Shown here in pieces: positions 47,889 to 56,635 of a stretch of 64,000 bases of DNA; position 1 is the stretch's first letter, and every line of letters starts with the position of its first letter. Where the stretch lies: the NCBI GenBank assembly GCA_035638075.1, contig DASRAU010000021.1, positions 1 to 64,000 of the forward strand. Direction: 5' to 3'. The position numbers and the translations under genes are program-made. The notes beneath the pieces are model-generated. The model saw only the letters and a program-made list of their open reading frames with translations. It was not told the DNA's origin and did no database searches. The stretch comes from DASRAU01 sp035638075 (GTDB taxonomy: Bacteria > Acidobacteriota > Polarisedimenticolia > Gp22-AA2).

Positions 47889-50351
47889 TTACTCGTAGCG
47901 CAGCGCGACCGTCGGATCGACGCGTGTCGCGCGCCGCGCCGGCAGGTAGCCGGCGAGCGCCGCGACCGCGAGCAGCAGGATCGCGATGACGCCGAAGGTG
48001 ACCGGATCGGTCGCGCCGACGCCGACGAGCAGCGCCGCGACGAGCGGCGTCACGAACAGCGCGCCCGCGAGCCCGATGCCGACGCCGATGACGACCGGCA
48101 TCATCCCCTGGCGCAGTACCAGTCCCAGGACGTCGCGCGCCCGCGCGCCGAGCGCCATGCGCACGCCGAACTCGTGCGTCCGCTGGCTCACCGTGTAGGT
48201 CGTGACGCCGTAGATGCCGATCGACGCGAGCAGCAGCGCCAGGCCGCCGAAGATCGACAGCAGAATGGCCGCCATGCGCGGCATCCACAAAGCCTGGTCG
48301 AGGAGCGACGAGACGGTCTGGATGTTGGTCAGCGGCAGGTTGGCGTCCATCGCCTGCACGGCGCGCCGCACCGACTCGAGCAGCGGCTTGGGGTCGGCGC
48401 TCGTGCGCACGAGGAGCGTCATCGCCGGCTCGTAGTACTGGCCGAGCGGCACGTACGCCTTCGGCTTCGGATCCTCGCCGAGCGAGAACACCTTGGTGTT
48501 CTCGACGACCCCGGCCACCTGGCGGTAGTCGGTGTCGCCGTAGAACTTGAAGCGCTTGCCGACCGCCTCCTCGCCGGGCCAGAACTGCTGCGCCATCGCC
48601 TCGTTGATGAGGACGACCAGCGGCTTGTCCGGCCGGTCGGCCTCGGCCAGGTCCCGGCCGCGGTGCAGCGCGATGTCGAGCGTGTCGAGGTAGCCGGGGG
48701 CGATGGTGTCGGCGATGACGAAGGTGCCGGTCGAGCCGGTGGACTGGTCGCGCCCCTCCGGGAAGACGGTGCGGCTGAAGCCGCCGCCGGCGATCGGCAG
48801 GTTGGCGGCGAGCGACACCGAGCGCACGCCCGGCAGCGCCTTCGCCCGCTCGACGACGTCGCGGTAGAACGTCTCGCCGCGCGCCTGGTCGTAGCCCTGC
48901 GCGCCGACATCGAAGGACATGACGAGCAGGTTCTTCGGCTCGAAGCCGGGGTCGATCCCCTGGGTGTTGCGCAGGCTCCGGACGAACAGCCCCGCGGCGA
49001 CCAGCGCGACGAGCGACAGCGCCACCTGCGCCATGATGAGCCCGCCGCGCAGCGACACACGGCGCCGCGCCGCCGGCTCCTGCGTCCGGTCCTTCAGCTC
49101 GATGGCGAGGTCGGCGCGGGATCCCTGGATCGCCGGCGCCAGGCCGAACAGGATGCCGGTGGCGACCGAGATGGCGAGCGTGAAGAAGAAGACGCGCGCG
49201 TCGAGCGGCACGTCGATGCCGTTCGGGAACAGCTGCGCCGGCCGGCTCGCGACCAGCAGGTCACGGCTCCAGTAGGCGAACATCAACCCGAGCGTGCCGC
49301 CGAGCAGGGCCAGCAGGATGCTCTCGGTCAGGAGCTGCCGGATGAGCCGCGCGCGGTTGGCGCCGAGCGACAGCCGGATGGCGATCTCCTTGCGGCGCGC
49401 CCCCGAGCGCGCCAAAAGGAGATTGGCGACATTGGCGCAGGCGATGAGGAGCACCAGCGCCACGGTCCCCATCAGCAGCCCGCCGGCCATCACGAAGACC
49501 CCGCGGAGGCCGGGATTGATGATGGACTGCGCCACCGGCATCAGGGTGGAGTTGCGCATGCCATTGGGCTCGGGGTACTCCTTTTCGAGCTGCGAGCCGA
49601 TGCGGCGCAGGTCGCCGCGCGCCTGCTCCTCGGTCACGCCGGGCTTGAGGCGCGCCACGATGTCCCAGGTCAGCGCCCGGCGATCCTCGAAGTTCTCCGC
49701 CATGAAACCGGTCAGCAGCTCCTTGTGCATCGCCATCGGCACGTAGAGATCCGGTCCGCCGAGGGCGACGAGCCCGCCGAAATCCGCCGGCATGACGCCG
49801 ATGACGGTGAACGGGTGCCCGTTGAGGCCGAGGTTCTTTCCGACGACCCTGGGGTCGGCGCCGAAGCGGCGCGTCCAGTAGCCGTGGCTCAGGACCGCCA
49901 CCGGCGCGCTGCCGTCGATCTTCGCCTCGTCCAGCGTGAAGACGCGCCCCTGGGCCGCCTTCACGCCGAGCAGCGTGAAGAAGTTGCCGTCGACCATCTC
50001 GCCGGCCGTCTGCTCCGGCTCGCCGGCGCCGGTGACATTGAGGCCGCAGAACTGGTGCGCCGCCATCTCCTGGAAGACCTGGTTGCGATCGCGGTAGTCC
50101 TTGAAGTTCGGGTAGGAGGTCTGGCTCACCTCGAACTGGCTCTTGTTCTTCTCGTCGGTGGTGTAGACCGCGACGACCCGCTGCCCGTCCTCGATCGCCA
50201 GCGGCTTGAGGAAGAGCATGTTGATGAGCGTGTAGATCGTGGTGTTGGCGCCGATGCCCAGGCCGAGCGACAGCGCGGCGACGGCGGTGAGCCCGGGGCT
50301 CTTGAGGAGCATCCGGAGGCCGTACTTGATGTCCTGGAGGAGCGTTTCCAT
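47889..50351 (-). CDS. ADOP-family ABC transporter permease (second permease)
   Basis: 820 residues from ATG 50351: METLLQDIKYGLRMLLKSPG, LGLGIGANTTIYTLINMLFL, PVAVLSHGYWTRRFGADPRV, VALVLLIACANVANLLLARS, GGLIMAQVALSLVALVAAGL, QRTHEFGVRMALGARARDVL and YLPARRATRVDPTVALRYE. All parts of the double FtsX layout are intact. It lies 8 bp after the stop of the first permease. Of the four permeases it has the longest first periplasmic domain. Function as for the operon. Confidence 0.92.
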   Translation of the reverse strand: METLLQDIKYGLRMLLKSPGLTAVAALSLGLGIGANTTIYTLINMLFLKPLAIEDGQRVVAVYTTDEKNKSQFEVSQTSYPNFKDYRDRNQVFQEMAAHQFCGLNVTGAGEPEQTAGEMVDGNFFTLLGVKAAQGRVFTLDEAKIDGSAPVAVLSHGYWTRRFGADPRVVGKNLGLNGHPFTVIGVMPADFGGLVALGGPDLYVPMAMHKELLTGFMAENFEDRRALTWDIVARLKPGVTEEQARGDLRRIGSQLEKEYPEPNGMRNSTLMPVAQSIINPGLRGVFVMAGGLLMGTVALVLLIACANVANLLLARSGARRKEIAIRLSLGANRARLIRQLLTESILLALLGGTLGLMFAYWSRDLLVASRPAQLFPNGIDVPLDARVFFFTLAISVATGILFGLAPAIQGSRADLAIELKDRTQEPAARRRVSLRGGLIMAQVALSLVALVAAGLFVRSLRNTQGIDPGFEPKNLLVMSFDVGAQGYDQARGETFYRDVVERAKALPGVRSVSLAANLPIAGGGFSRTVFPEGRDQSTGSTGTFVIADTIAPGYLDTLDIALHRGRDLAEADRPDKPLVVLINEAMAQQFWPGEEAVGKRFKFYGDTDYRQVAGVVENTKVFSLGEDPKPKAYVPLGQYYEPAMTLLVRTSADPKPLLESVRRAVQAMDANLPLTNIQTVSSLLDQALWMPRMAAILLSIFGGLALLLASIGIYGVTTYTVSQRTHEFGVRMALGARARDVLGLVLRQGMMPVVIGVGIGLAGALFVTPLVAALLVGVGATDPVTFGVIAILLLAVAALAGYLPARRATRVDPTVALRYE

Positions 50352-50359
50352 GATCGACC

Positions 50360-52771
50360 TCACTCGCTGCGGAGCGCGGCGCTCGGATCGACCCGGGCGG
50401 CGCGCCACGCGGGGAAGGCGCTGGCGCACAAGGTGACCGCCGCGACACCGGTCGCGACGGCGATGAACGTCAGAGGATCGGTGGCGCTGATCCCGAAGAG
50501 CAGGCTGGAGAGAAGGCGCATGCCGGCGAACGCGGTGACCAGGCCGAGCCCGACCCCGGCCAGCGCCAGGCGCATCCCCTGCCCGACGACGAGCGCCAGG
50601 ATCTCGCGGCGCGTGGCGCCGAGCGCCAGGCGGACGCCGATCTCGTGGGTGCGCAGCGACACGAAGTACGACACCACGCCATACAACCCGATCGCCGTCA
50701 GCGCCAGCGCGGCGCCCGCGAACACCGTCATCAGCAGCAGGCTGAAGCGCCGCTGGGCCGTGGACTTCGCGACGATCTCGTCGAAGGTCTCGGCCGAAGA
50801 AACCGGCTGCTCGCGGTCGATGCCGAGGATCGCCTGCCGCGCCGCGGAGCCGAGCGATGCCGGCGGCACCGCCGTGCGCAGGATGATGTTCATCGAATCC
50901 CACGGCCGCTGCGCCAGGGGTTCGTACATCTGCATCGTCACGTCCGAGTCGAGGCCGTCGTGCCGGACGTCGCCGACGATGCCGACGACCTCCCGCTGCA
51001 CCTTGCCGTCGATGCCGATGCGGACGTGCCGGCCGATCGGATCCTCGCCCGGGAACATGCGCTTCGCGAACGATTCGTTGATCAGCATGACGCGGGCGGC
51101 CTGGGCCGTGTCGCGCGCCTCGATGAGCCGGCCGCGCTTCAGCGGCAGCTTCAGGGTCGCGAAGTAGTCGGGGGTGACCGCGTACCAGTAGGCCGACTGG
51201 TGGTCTCCCGGCGCGTTGGGGGGCCGCCCCTCCAGCTCCTCGAGCGAGAAGATGATCTGCTGACCGGTGAGCGGCACGGTGCTGACGGCGGCGGCGGTGA
51301 CGACGCCGGGGAGCGCCCGCACCGCCTCGACCGCCTTCTCGAAGTACTGGACCTGCGCCGGACCTTCGGGGTAGCTCCGCTCCGGCAGGCTGACCTCGAG
51401 CGACAGCACGTTGGTGGTGTCGAAGCCGGGATCGACGTGCAGCAGCCGCACCAGGCTCCTCACCTGGAGGCCCGCTCCAATCAGCAGCACCAGCGACAGC
51501 GCCACCTGCGCCGACACGAGCACGCCGCGCAGCCGCCGGCCCGCGGCCGGGGAGATGGCGCGCCCGCCTTCCTTCAGGGTTTCGCTGATGCGCGTGCGCG
51601 AGGCGACGAAGGCGGGGGCGGTACCGAAGACCAGGCCCGTGACGATGGCGATGCCGGCGGTGAACAGCAGCACGCCCGGGTCGAGCCGGATCGACTCGAG
51701 GCGCGGCAGTCCGTCGGGCCGCAGGGTGCGCAGCACGTCGATGCCCCAGTACGCCATGAGCAGTCCGAGCGCGCCGCCGGCCGTCGCGAGGACGACGCTC
51801 TCGGTCAGGAGCTGCCGCACCAGCCGTCCGCGCCGCGCGCCGAGGGCGGAGCGCACCGCCAGCTCGGCGCGCCGGGTCTCCGAGCGTGCCAGGAGGAGAT
51901 TCGCGACGTTGGCGCACGCGATCAGCAGCACGAAGCCGACCGCGGCCGTGAGCATCAGCAGCGCCGGGCGCACCGCCGCCACCATCTGCTCGAACAGGGG
52001 CGTGACCTTGGCGGTCCAGCCGTTGTTGGAGTCGGGGTGGTCCTTCTCGCTCTGCGCCGCGAGCGTCTTCATCTCCTGCTCGCAGGCCTCGGCGGTGACG
52101 CCGGGCGCGAGACGTCCCATCACCGTGAGGTAGTGCCCGCCCCGCTGCTCGGCATCCTCCGCGGTGAAGGCGAGGGGGAGGAGGAGCTCGGACTTGCTCG
52201 GCATCCGGAAATCGGCCGGCATGACGCCGACGATGGTGTGCGGCGAGCCGCTGAGGGTCACCGGCTGGCCGAGGACGTCCTCGCGCCCGCCGAAGCGGCT
52301 CTTCCAGAGCGCGTCGCTCAGGACCGCGACCTTGCCCTTGCCCGGGGTGAAGTCCTCGGGCAGGAAGGCGCGGCCGCGGGACGGCTGCGTGCGCACCATC
52401 GCGAAGAACCCCTCCGACACGGCGTACCCCTCGCGGGAGACCGGCTCGGTGCCGCCGGCGTCCACGATGGTGGCCTGCTGGAAGGCGACGAGCTGCTCGA
52501 AGGACTTCGCGTCGCGCTTGCGGTCGAGGAAATTCCCCGGCGAGACCGCGAACTTGGGCCAGCCGCGCGACGGCTTGCTGTCCCACACCATCACCAGGTT
52601 CTGCGAATCGGGATACGGCAGCGGCGTCAGGAGCACGCCCTTGACCACCGTGAAGATGGCGGTGTTCGCGCCGATGCCGATGGCCAGCGCGGCGATCGCC
52701 GTGAGCGTGAAGCCCGGTGTCTTCCAGAGAGTGCGCAGGGCGTAGCGGATGTCCTGGAGCAGGCTCTCCAT
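50360..52771 (-). CDS. ADOP-family ABC transporter permease (first permease)
   Basis: 803 residues: MESLLQDIRYALRTLWKTPG, LAIGIGANTAIFTVVKGVLL, VAVLSDALWKSRFGGREDVL, VGFVLLIACANVANLLLARS, RGVLVSAQVALSLVLLIGAG, LRTHEIGVRLALGATRREIL and FPAWRAARVDPSAALRSE. The ATG overlaps the stop of the ATPase gene at 52771 (ATGA), so this permease is translationally coupled to it and is its best candidate partner. Confidence 0.92.
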   Translation of the reverse strand: MESLLQDIRYALRTLWKTPGFTLTAIAALAIGIGANTAIFTVVKGVLLTPLPYPDSQNLVMVWDSKPSRGWPKFAVSPGNFLDRKRDAKSFEQLVAFQQATIVDAGGTEPVSREGYAVSEGFFAMVRTQPSRGRAFLPEDFTPGKGKVAVLSDALWKSRFGGREDVLGQPVTLSGSPHTIVGVMPADFRMPSKSELLLPLAFTAEDAEQRGGHYLTVMGRLAPGVTAEACEQEMKTLAAQSEKDHPDSNNGWTAKVTPLFEQMVAAVRPALLMLTAAVGFVLLIACANVANLLLARSETRRAELAVRSALGARRGRLVRQLLTESVVLATAGGALGLLMAYWGIDVLRTLRPDGLPRLESIRLDPGVLLFTAGIAIVTGLVFGTAPAFVASRTRISETLKEGGRAISPAAGRRLRGVLVSAQVALSLVLLIGAGLQVRSLVRLLHVDPGFDTTNVLSLEVSLPERSYPEGPAQVQYFEKAVEAVRALPGVVTAAAVSTVPLTGQQIIFSLEELEGRPPNAPGDHQSAYWYAVTPDYFATLKLPLKRGRLIEARDTAQAARVMLINESFAKRMFPGEDPIGRHVRIGIDGKVQREVVGIVGDVRHDGLDSDVTMQMYEPLAQRPWDSMNIILRTAVPPASLGSAARQAILGIDREQPVSSAETFDEIVAKSTAQRRFSLLLMTVFAGAALALTAIGLYGVVSYFVSLRTHEIGVRLALGATRREILALVVGQGMRLALAGVGLGLVTAFAGMRLLSSLLFGISATDPLTFIAVATGVAAVTLCASAFPAWRAARVDPSAALRSE

Positions 52772-53505
52772 CAGTCCCTCCTCGCAGGCTCGGCTGCGGC
52801 GGCGTGCGTCGCAGCGGCGGCGGCGCGCGAACGGTCGGCGGTGTCCCCCTGGACCCAGCCGTCGAAGAGACGCACGATGCGGTGCCCGCGCGCGGCGTTC
52901 TCCTCGGAGTGGGTCACCTGGATGATGGTGGTGCCGGCCTCGTTGAGGCGCGTGAAGAGATCCATGATCTCGCGCCCCTGGTCGGAGTGCAGGTTCCCGG
53001 TCGGCTCGTCGGCGAGCAGGAGCGCCGGCTTGGCGATGACGGCGCGCGCCACCCCGACGAGCTGCTGCTGGCCGCCCGAGAGCTGGCTCGGGTACAGGTC
53101 CTTCTTCCCGACGATGCCGAACTTGTCGAGGATGTCGCACACCGCCGACTGCCGCTCCTTGCGGCCGAGGTTCCGGTACTGCAGCGGCACCTCGAGGTTC
53201 TCGTAGACGGTGAGATCGTCGATGAGGTGGTACGACTGGAAGACGAAGCCGACGTGCTTGCGGTTCAGGTCGGCCCGCTCCTTCGGCTTGAGCGCGTGCA
53301 CGGCGTGGTCGAGCAGGAAGTACTCGCCCGTCCAGTCGTGGTCGAGCATCCCGAGGATGTGCAGGAGCGTGGACTTGCCGGCTCCCGACGGTCCCATGAT
53401 GGACACGAACTCCCCCGGCTTGACGTCGAAGTCGATGCGGCGCAGGACGTAGGTGCGGCCGCCGCCGTGGGCGTAGGACTTCTCGACATTGCGCAGACGA
53501 ATCAT
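52771..53505 (-). CDS. MacB/LolD-type ABC transporter ATP-binding protein (second ATPase)
   Basis: 244 residues with Walker A GPSGAGKST, Q-loop in VGFVFQSYHLIDDLTVYENL, signature LSGGQQQLVGVARAVIAKP, Walker B ALLLADEP and the H-loop His in IIQVTHSEENA. The signature is followed by LVGVARA instead of the usual RVAIARA. The C-terminus has an Ala/Arg-rich extension (RSRAAAAATHAAAAEPARRD) atypical for the family. It powers the permeases encoded directly downstream. The ATG overlaps the stop of the deleted permease remnant. Confidence 0.93.
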   Translation of the reverse strand: MIRLRNVEKSYAHGGGRTYVLRRIDFDVKPGEFVSIMGPSGAGKSTLLHILGMLDHDWTGEYFLLDHAVHALKPKERADLNRKHVGFVFQSYHLIDDLTVYENLEVPLQYRNLGRKERQSAVCDILDKFGIVGKKDLYPSQLSGGQQQLVGVARAVIAKPALLLADEPTGNLHSDQGREIMDLFTRLNEAGTTIIQVTHSEENAARGHRIVRLFDGWVQGDTADRSRAAAAATHAAAAEPARRD

Positions 53506-53633
53506 TCGACCCTCAGCTCCCGCAGGGGGTCGACGCGGGTCGCCCGCCAGGCGGGAGCAAGACAGGAAAAGAGCGCGGCGCTCTTGCGCAGGAACAGGGA
53601 GACCGATCGGAGATCGGAAAGGAGCCCACCCAT
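53502..53633 (-). pseudogene. Internally deleted ADOP/MacB permease remnant
   Basis: A 43-codon frame starts MGGLLSDLRSVSLFLRKSA, which matches the N-terminus of the permeases next door (compare MESLLQDIRYALRTLWKTPG). It continues directly with FSCLAPAWRATRVDPLRELR and VE, which matches their C-terminus (compare FPAWRAARVDPSAALRSE). Roughly 750 residues between the two ends are missing, without loss of frame. The stop still overlaps the ATPase start (ATGA). It lies 45 bp after the first ATPase gene. I read it as an in-frame deletion of a fifth permease; a functional micropeptide is conceivable. Confidence 0.72.
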
Positions 53634-53678
53634 CACGGCGCGCGGTGTCAGGGCGGGCACGGGGTCACGCGCGCCGGA

Positions 53679-54389
53679 TCAGGCGTTCGGGCGCTCGGCG
53701 ACCTCGTCCACGACGCGGCCGTCGAACAGGTGCACCTGGCGGTCGGCGTGACGCGAGTAGCGCGGGTCGTGCGTGACCATGCAAAGGGTCGCGCCGTCGC
53801 GGTGCAGCTCGCGCAAAAGCTCCATGACCGCCTCGCCGCTTTTCGAGTCGAGGTTCCCGGTCGGCTCGTCGGCGAGCAGGATGCTCGGCTTGCCGGCGAC
53901 GGCGCGGGCGACCGCGACGCGCTGCTGCTGACCGCCGGAGAGCTGGCTCGGCAGGTGCTTGGCGCGGTGCGCCATGCCCACCCGCTCGAGCGCCTCCTGG
54001 GCGCGCTGCCGGCGCTCGGCCGACTTCATGCCGCGGTAGGTCAGCGGCAGCTCGACGTTCTCGATGACCGAAAGGTCCCCGATGAGGTTGAACGACTGGA
54101 AGATGAAGCCGATCTCCCGGTTGCGGATGCGCGCCCGGTCGGCCATCGTCAGGTTCGCCACGGCGCGGTCATTGAGCGTATAGGCGCCGCCGGTCGGCGT
54201 GTCGAGGAGTCCCAAAAGCGACAGCAGCGTCGACTTGCCGCACCCCGAGGGCCCGGCGATGGAGACGTACTCGCCGCGGCGGATCTCCAGGTGCACGTTC
54301 GACAGCGCGTGCGTCTCGACTTCGTCCGTGTAGAAGACCTTGGTGACCCCCTCCAGCCGGATCAGGGGATCCTTGGCGGCCTGATTCAT
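53679..54389 (-). CDS. MacB/LolD-type ABC transporter ATP-binding protein (first ATPase)
   Basis: 236 residues from ATG 54389 with an AGAGGGA ribosome site; the frame stays open to 54473 but that 28-codon extension is not family-like. Walker A GPSGCGKST, IGFIFQSFNLIGDLSVIENV, signature LSGGQQQRVAVARAVAGKP, Walker B SILLADEP, D-loop GNLDS and H-loop TLCMVTHDPRYSRHADRQ. It is a canonical lipoprotein/MacB-class ATPase. The permease expected directly downstream is the deleted remnant at 53502, so it may now serve the other permeases or be redundant. Confidence 0.93.
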   Translation of the reverse strand: MNQAAKDPLIRLEGVTKVFYTDEVETHALSNVHLEIRRGEYVSIAGPSGCGKSTLLSLLGLLDTPTGGAYTLNDRAVANLTMADRARIRNREIGFIFQSFNLIGDLSVIENVELPLTYRGMKSAERRQRAQEALERVGMAHRAKHLPSQLSGGQQQRVAVARAVAGKPSILLADEPTGNLDSKSGEAVMELLRELHRDGATLCMVTHDPRYSRHADRQVHLFDGRVVDEVAERPNA

Positions 54390-54487
54390 CGTTCGTCCCT
54401 CTTTGGTTGTGTGGGGCCCCACCAGCCCCGGAATGTGGTTCTGACCTGGCTCGATCTGTCCCTGGAGGCTCATCGTCCGTCGTCTCC

Positions 54488-55741
54488 TCAGTCGATGCGC
54501 AGCCGGTCGTGCGCGTCCCAGGCGGAGGTGTCGGACAGGATCACCTTGTCCCCCTCCTTCAGGCCGTCCACGATCTCGACCACGTTGACGCTGCTCTTGC
54601 CGAGCTTCACCTGCACCCGATTGGCCTCGCGACCCGAGGCATCGAGGACGAAGAGCCCGACGGTCGCCTGCTCCTGCCCGAACGCCGGCCGTCCCACCTG
54701 AAGTACGTCGGCCAGCCGCTCCAGTTCCACCGTTCCATCAACACTGAGGTCCGGACGGGCGCCCTTGGGAAGGGGCGCGTCGAAGGTCACGTCTACCTTG
54801 ACCGTGCCGTTCTCGACGGCCGGGTCGATGCGCGCCACGTGGCCGTTGACCACCCCGTTGCGGGTGTCCACCACGGCCGGCTGGTCAATCATGATGTCCT
54901 TGGCCTGGGTCTCCGGAATGCGCAGCTCGGCCTTGAGCTTGCCGGGAACCGTGACCTTCGCGAGGATGGCGCCGGTGGCGATCTGCTGGCCCACTTCGAC
55001 CGGCAACTGCTGCAGGACGCCGTCGATCCCCGCCTTCACCTTGAGCGCCTCGAGCTGGCGGCGCTTCAGGCCGGCCAGCCCGCGCAGCTGCTCGAGACGC
55101 GCTTCCTGGACCGCGAGCTGGGCCTTGACCGCCTCCTCGCTGATTTCCAGGCGGCGCTGCTCCAGCTCGAGCCTCGTCGTCTGCTCCTCGGCGCGCGACT
55201 GGGACATCTTCAGATTGATATCGGAGACCAGGCCGTCCTTGGAGAGGGTCTGGTCGGCGTCCGCCTGCAACCTGGCCTGGCGCTGGTTGGCGGTGGCCGT
55301 GGCGGCGACCGCCGCCTGGTCGAGCTTCTGGCTCTCGAGGCGCACCTTGAGATCGACCGTCTCAGCCTCGGCCGCCTTGAGCTGCCAGTTGGCGTCGAGG
55401 GAGTCCAGCTCGACTTGAGGATTCGAGAGCACCAGGATGACCGTGTCGGCCTTCACCGGCGTCCCGGGCCGCAGCACGATCTTCTCCACGCGGCCGGTGG
55501 TCTCCGCCGGGATCCAGCGGATCTCCTCGGGAACGAGGGTGCCCAAGCCCCGCACCTGGCGAAGCATCGGCCCACGTTTGACGGTGTCGATCCAGACGCT
55601 GCCGCGCTCGACGGTCGGAGCGGCAGGCTTGAGCTTCGACAGCCCGAGGGTGACGAGGAGGATGGCGAGGATCCCCACCCCTCCGTAGATGATGCGGAGT
55701 TTCTTTTTCTTTCCTGCTTGAGACGGGCGTGCGATGTCCAT
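54488..55741 (-). CDS. HlyD/MacA-type periplasmic membrane-fusion protein
   Basis: 417 residues with one N-terminal membrane helix (IIYGGVGILAILLVTLGLSK). Then follow GLGTLVPEEIRWIPAETTGR with VEKIVLRPGTPVKADTVIL (first lipoyl half), a coiled-coil hairpin of about 130 residues rich in Glu, Gln and Ala, KAGIDGVLQQLPVEVGQQIA (second lipoyl half), a beta-barrel with LKAELRIPETQAKDIMIDQP and a membrane-proximal domain. Family proteins bridge the inner-membrane transporter to an outer-membrane channel. It is the first gene of the 15.6-kb operon; no TolC-like gene is in the window. Confidence 0.92.
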   Translation of the reverse strand: MDIARPSQAGKKKKLRIIYGGVGILAILLVTLGLSKLKPAAPTVERGSVWIDTVKRGPMLRQVRGLGTLVPEEIRWIPAETTGRVEKIVLRPGTPVKADTVILVLSNPQVELDSLDANWQLKAAEAETVDLKVRLESQKLDQAAVAATATANQRQARLQADADQTLSKDGLVSDINLKMSQSRAEEQTTRLELEQRRLEISEEAVKAQLAVQEARLEQLRGLAGLKRRQLEALKVKAGIDGVLQQLPVEVGQQIATGAILAKVTVPGKLKAELRIPETQAKDIMIDQPAVVDTRNGVVNGHVARIDPAVENGTVKVDVTFDAPLPKGARPDLSVDGTVELERLADVLQVGRPAFGQEQATVGLFVLDASGREANRVQVKLGKSSVNVVEIVDGLKEGDKVILSDTSAWDAHDRLRID

Positions 55742-55758
55742 GGTCGAGGGCCCCCCAC

Positions 55759-55774
55759 TGCACGCCGCGTGCCG
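55759..55774 (-). promoter_or_regulatory. Sigma-54-like -24/-12 element upstream of the ADOP operon
   Basis: On the minus strand GGCACG (-24 region) is followed, with exactly ten bases between the invariant GG and GC, by TGCA. It matches TGGCACGN4TTGCW at all but two positions. Transcription would begin about 7 bp before the fusion-protein ATG, giving an almost leaderless message, so the call is tentative. Confidence 0.4.
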
Positions 55775-55836
55775 ACCTGAGGCCGCCCTCCTGGGGGCCT
55801 TCAGACGGCCCGCCGACGCCCCGTATTAAAGAGGAA

Positions 55837-55870
55837 GGGGAGGAAAACCCCGGTTCGGGGCCTCCTCCCC
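55837..55870 (-). terminator. Intrinsic terminator after the DUF1579-like gene
   Basis: On the minus strand CCCCG-AAC-CGGGG followed by TTTT forms a small terminator, nested in an outer GGGGAGGA/TCCTCCCC stem. It lies 78 bp past the stop of the gene at 55948 and would insulate the ADOP operon from it. Confidence 0.55.
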
Positions 55871-55947
55871 TCGATTCCACCATGTCCGGATCCGGGATCG
55901 ACCATCCCGCATCCGGTCGGCAACGCCTGGGCGGAGAGCAGCCGGCT

Positions 55948-56415
55948 TCACACCCTCTTGTACTGGCCGTCCATGAACATCGCCCAGCTCTTGCCGTCCT
56001 GGGAGTTCTCGATGGTGAAGCGGTACTTCCCTTCACCCTGCATCTCGTAGGTGTAGCGGCCGTGCCCCATCGGGTTCTGGCTCGTGAAGACGAGGCGGTT
56101 GCCGTCGAGGCGCCCCTTGGCGACCGGGATGCCGTTGCCGCCCATCGAGTCGAACCAGTGCATGGTGTAGACCTTCTCGTTGCAGTCGAAGCCGAAGACG
56201 CCGTGCCCTTTGAAGGCGACCTGGCCGTTGCGCGTCTCGACGTAATTCATGATGACGTTGAACCCGTCGAGGTCGCTGCGGCACTCGACCTTGCTGGTGG
56301 CGGGCCCGCCCTGCGGATCCCACGGCGACGGCAGGATCTTCTCCTCGCCGACCCACTGGCCGGTGAGGAAGTTCAGCTTGGCGTGCTCGGGCTGCGGCTT
56401 GGGCATCTCCATCAT
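55948..56415 (-). CDS. DUF1579-family protein
   Basis: 155 residues from ATG 56415, with an AAAGGAGA ribosome site. The sequence is MMEMPKPQPEHAKLNFLTGQ, WVGEEKILPSPWDPQGGPAT, SKVECRSDLDGFNVIMNYVE, GHGVFGFDCNEKVYTMHWFD, KGRLDGNRLVFTSQNPMGHG and RYTYEMQGEGKYRFTIENSQ. 'h..L..l.GeW.geE' followed by regular antiparallel strands is the DUF1579 pattern of a small beta barrel. No enzymatic role is established. No signal peptide, so cytoplasmic. Confidence 0.85.
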   Translation of the reverse strand: MMEMPKPQPEHAKLNFLTGQWVGEEKILPSPWDPQGGPATSKVECRSDLDGFNVIMNYVETRNGQVAFKGHGVFGFDCNEKVYTMHWFDSMGGNGIPVAKGRLDGNRLVFTSQNPMGHGRYTYEMQGEGKYRFTIENSQDGKSWAMFMDGQYKRV

Positions 56416-56635
56416 GGCGTTCTCCTTTGCGATTGAGGCTGGCAAGGTCGCTTCGCGACCTCGAACGTGGATCCCCGCTCCGGATTTCAGGCTGAAGCTT
56501 GAACGATACAGGATTCCTTCCGGTTGACGAATCGCCGGACGGCCATTCCGTGCGGCCCGACCGCCGCTGCCGCCGGCGGAAGGCCGCACGCGCCGGCGAA
56601 CGGCGCCGTCCCGCTGACCAGCCGGCGAAAACCGC

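Noticed and set aside
50645..53206. 853-codon plus-strand frame
   Set aside because: Antisense to the first permease and second ATPase; no recognisable domains and a composition typical of GC-rich shadows.
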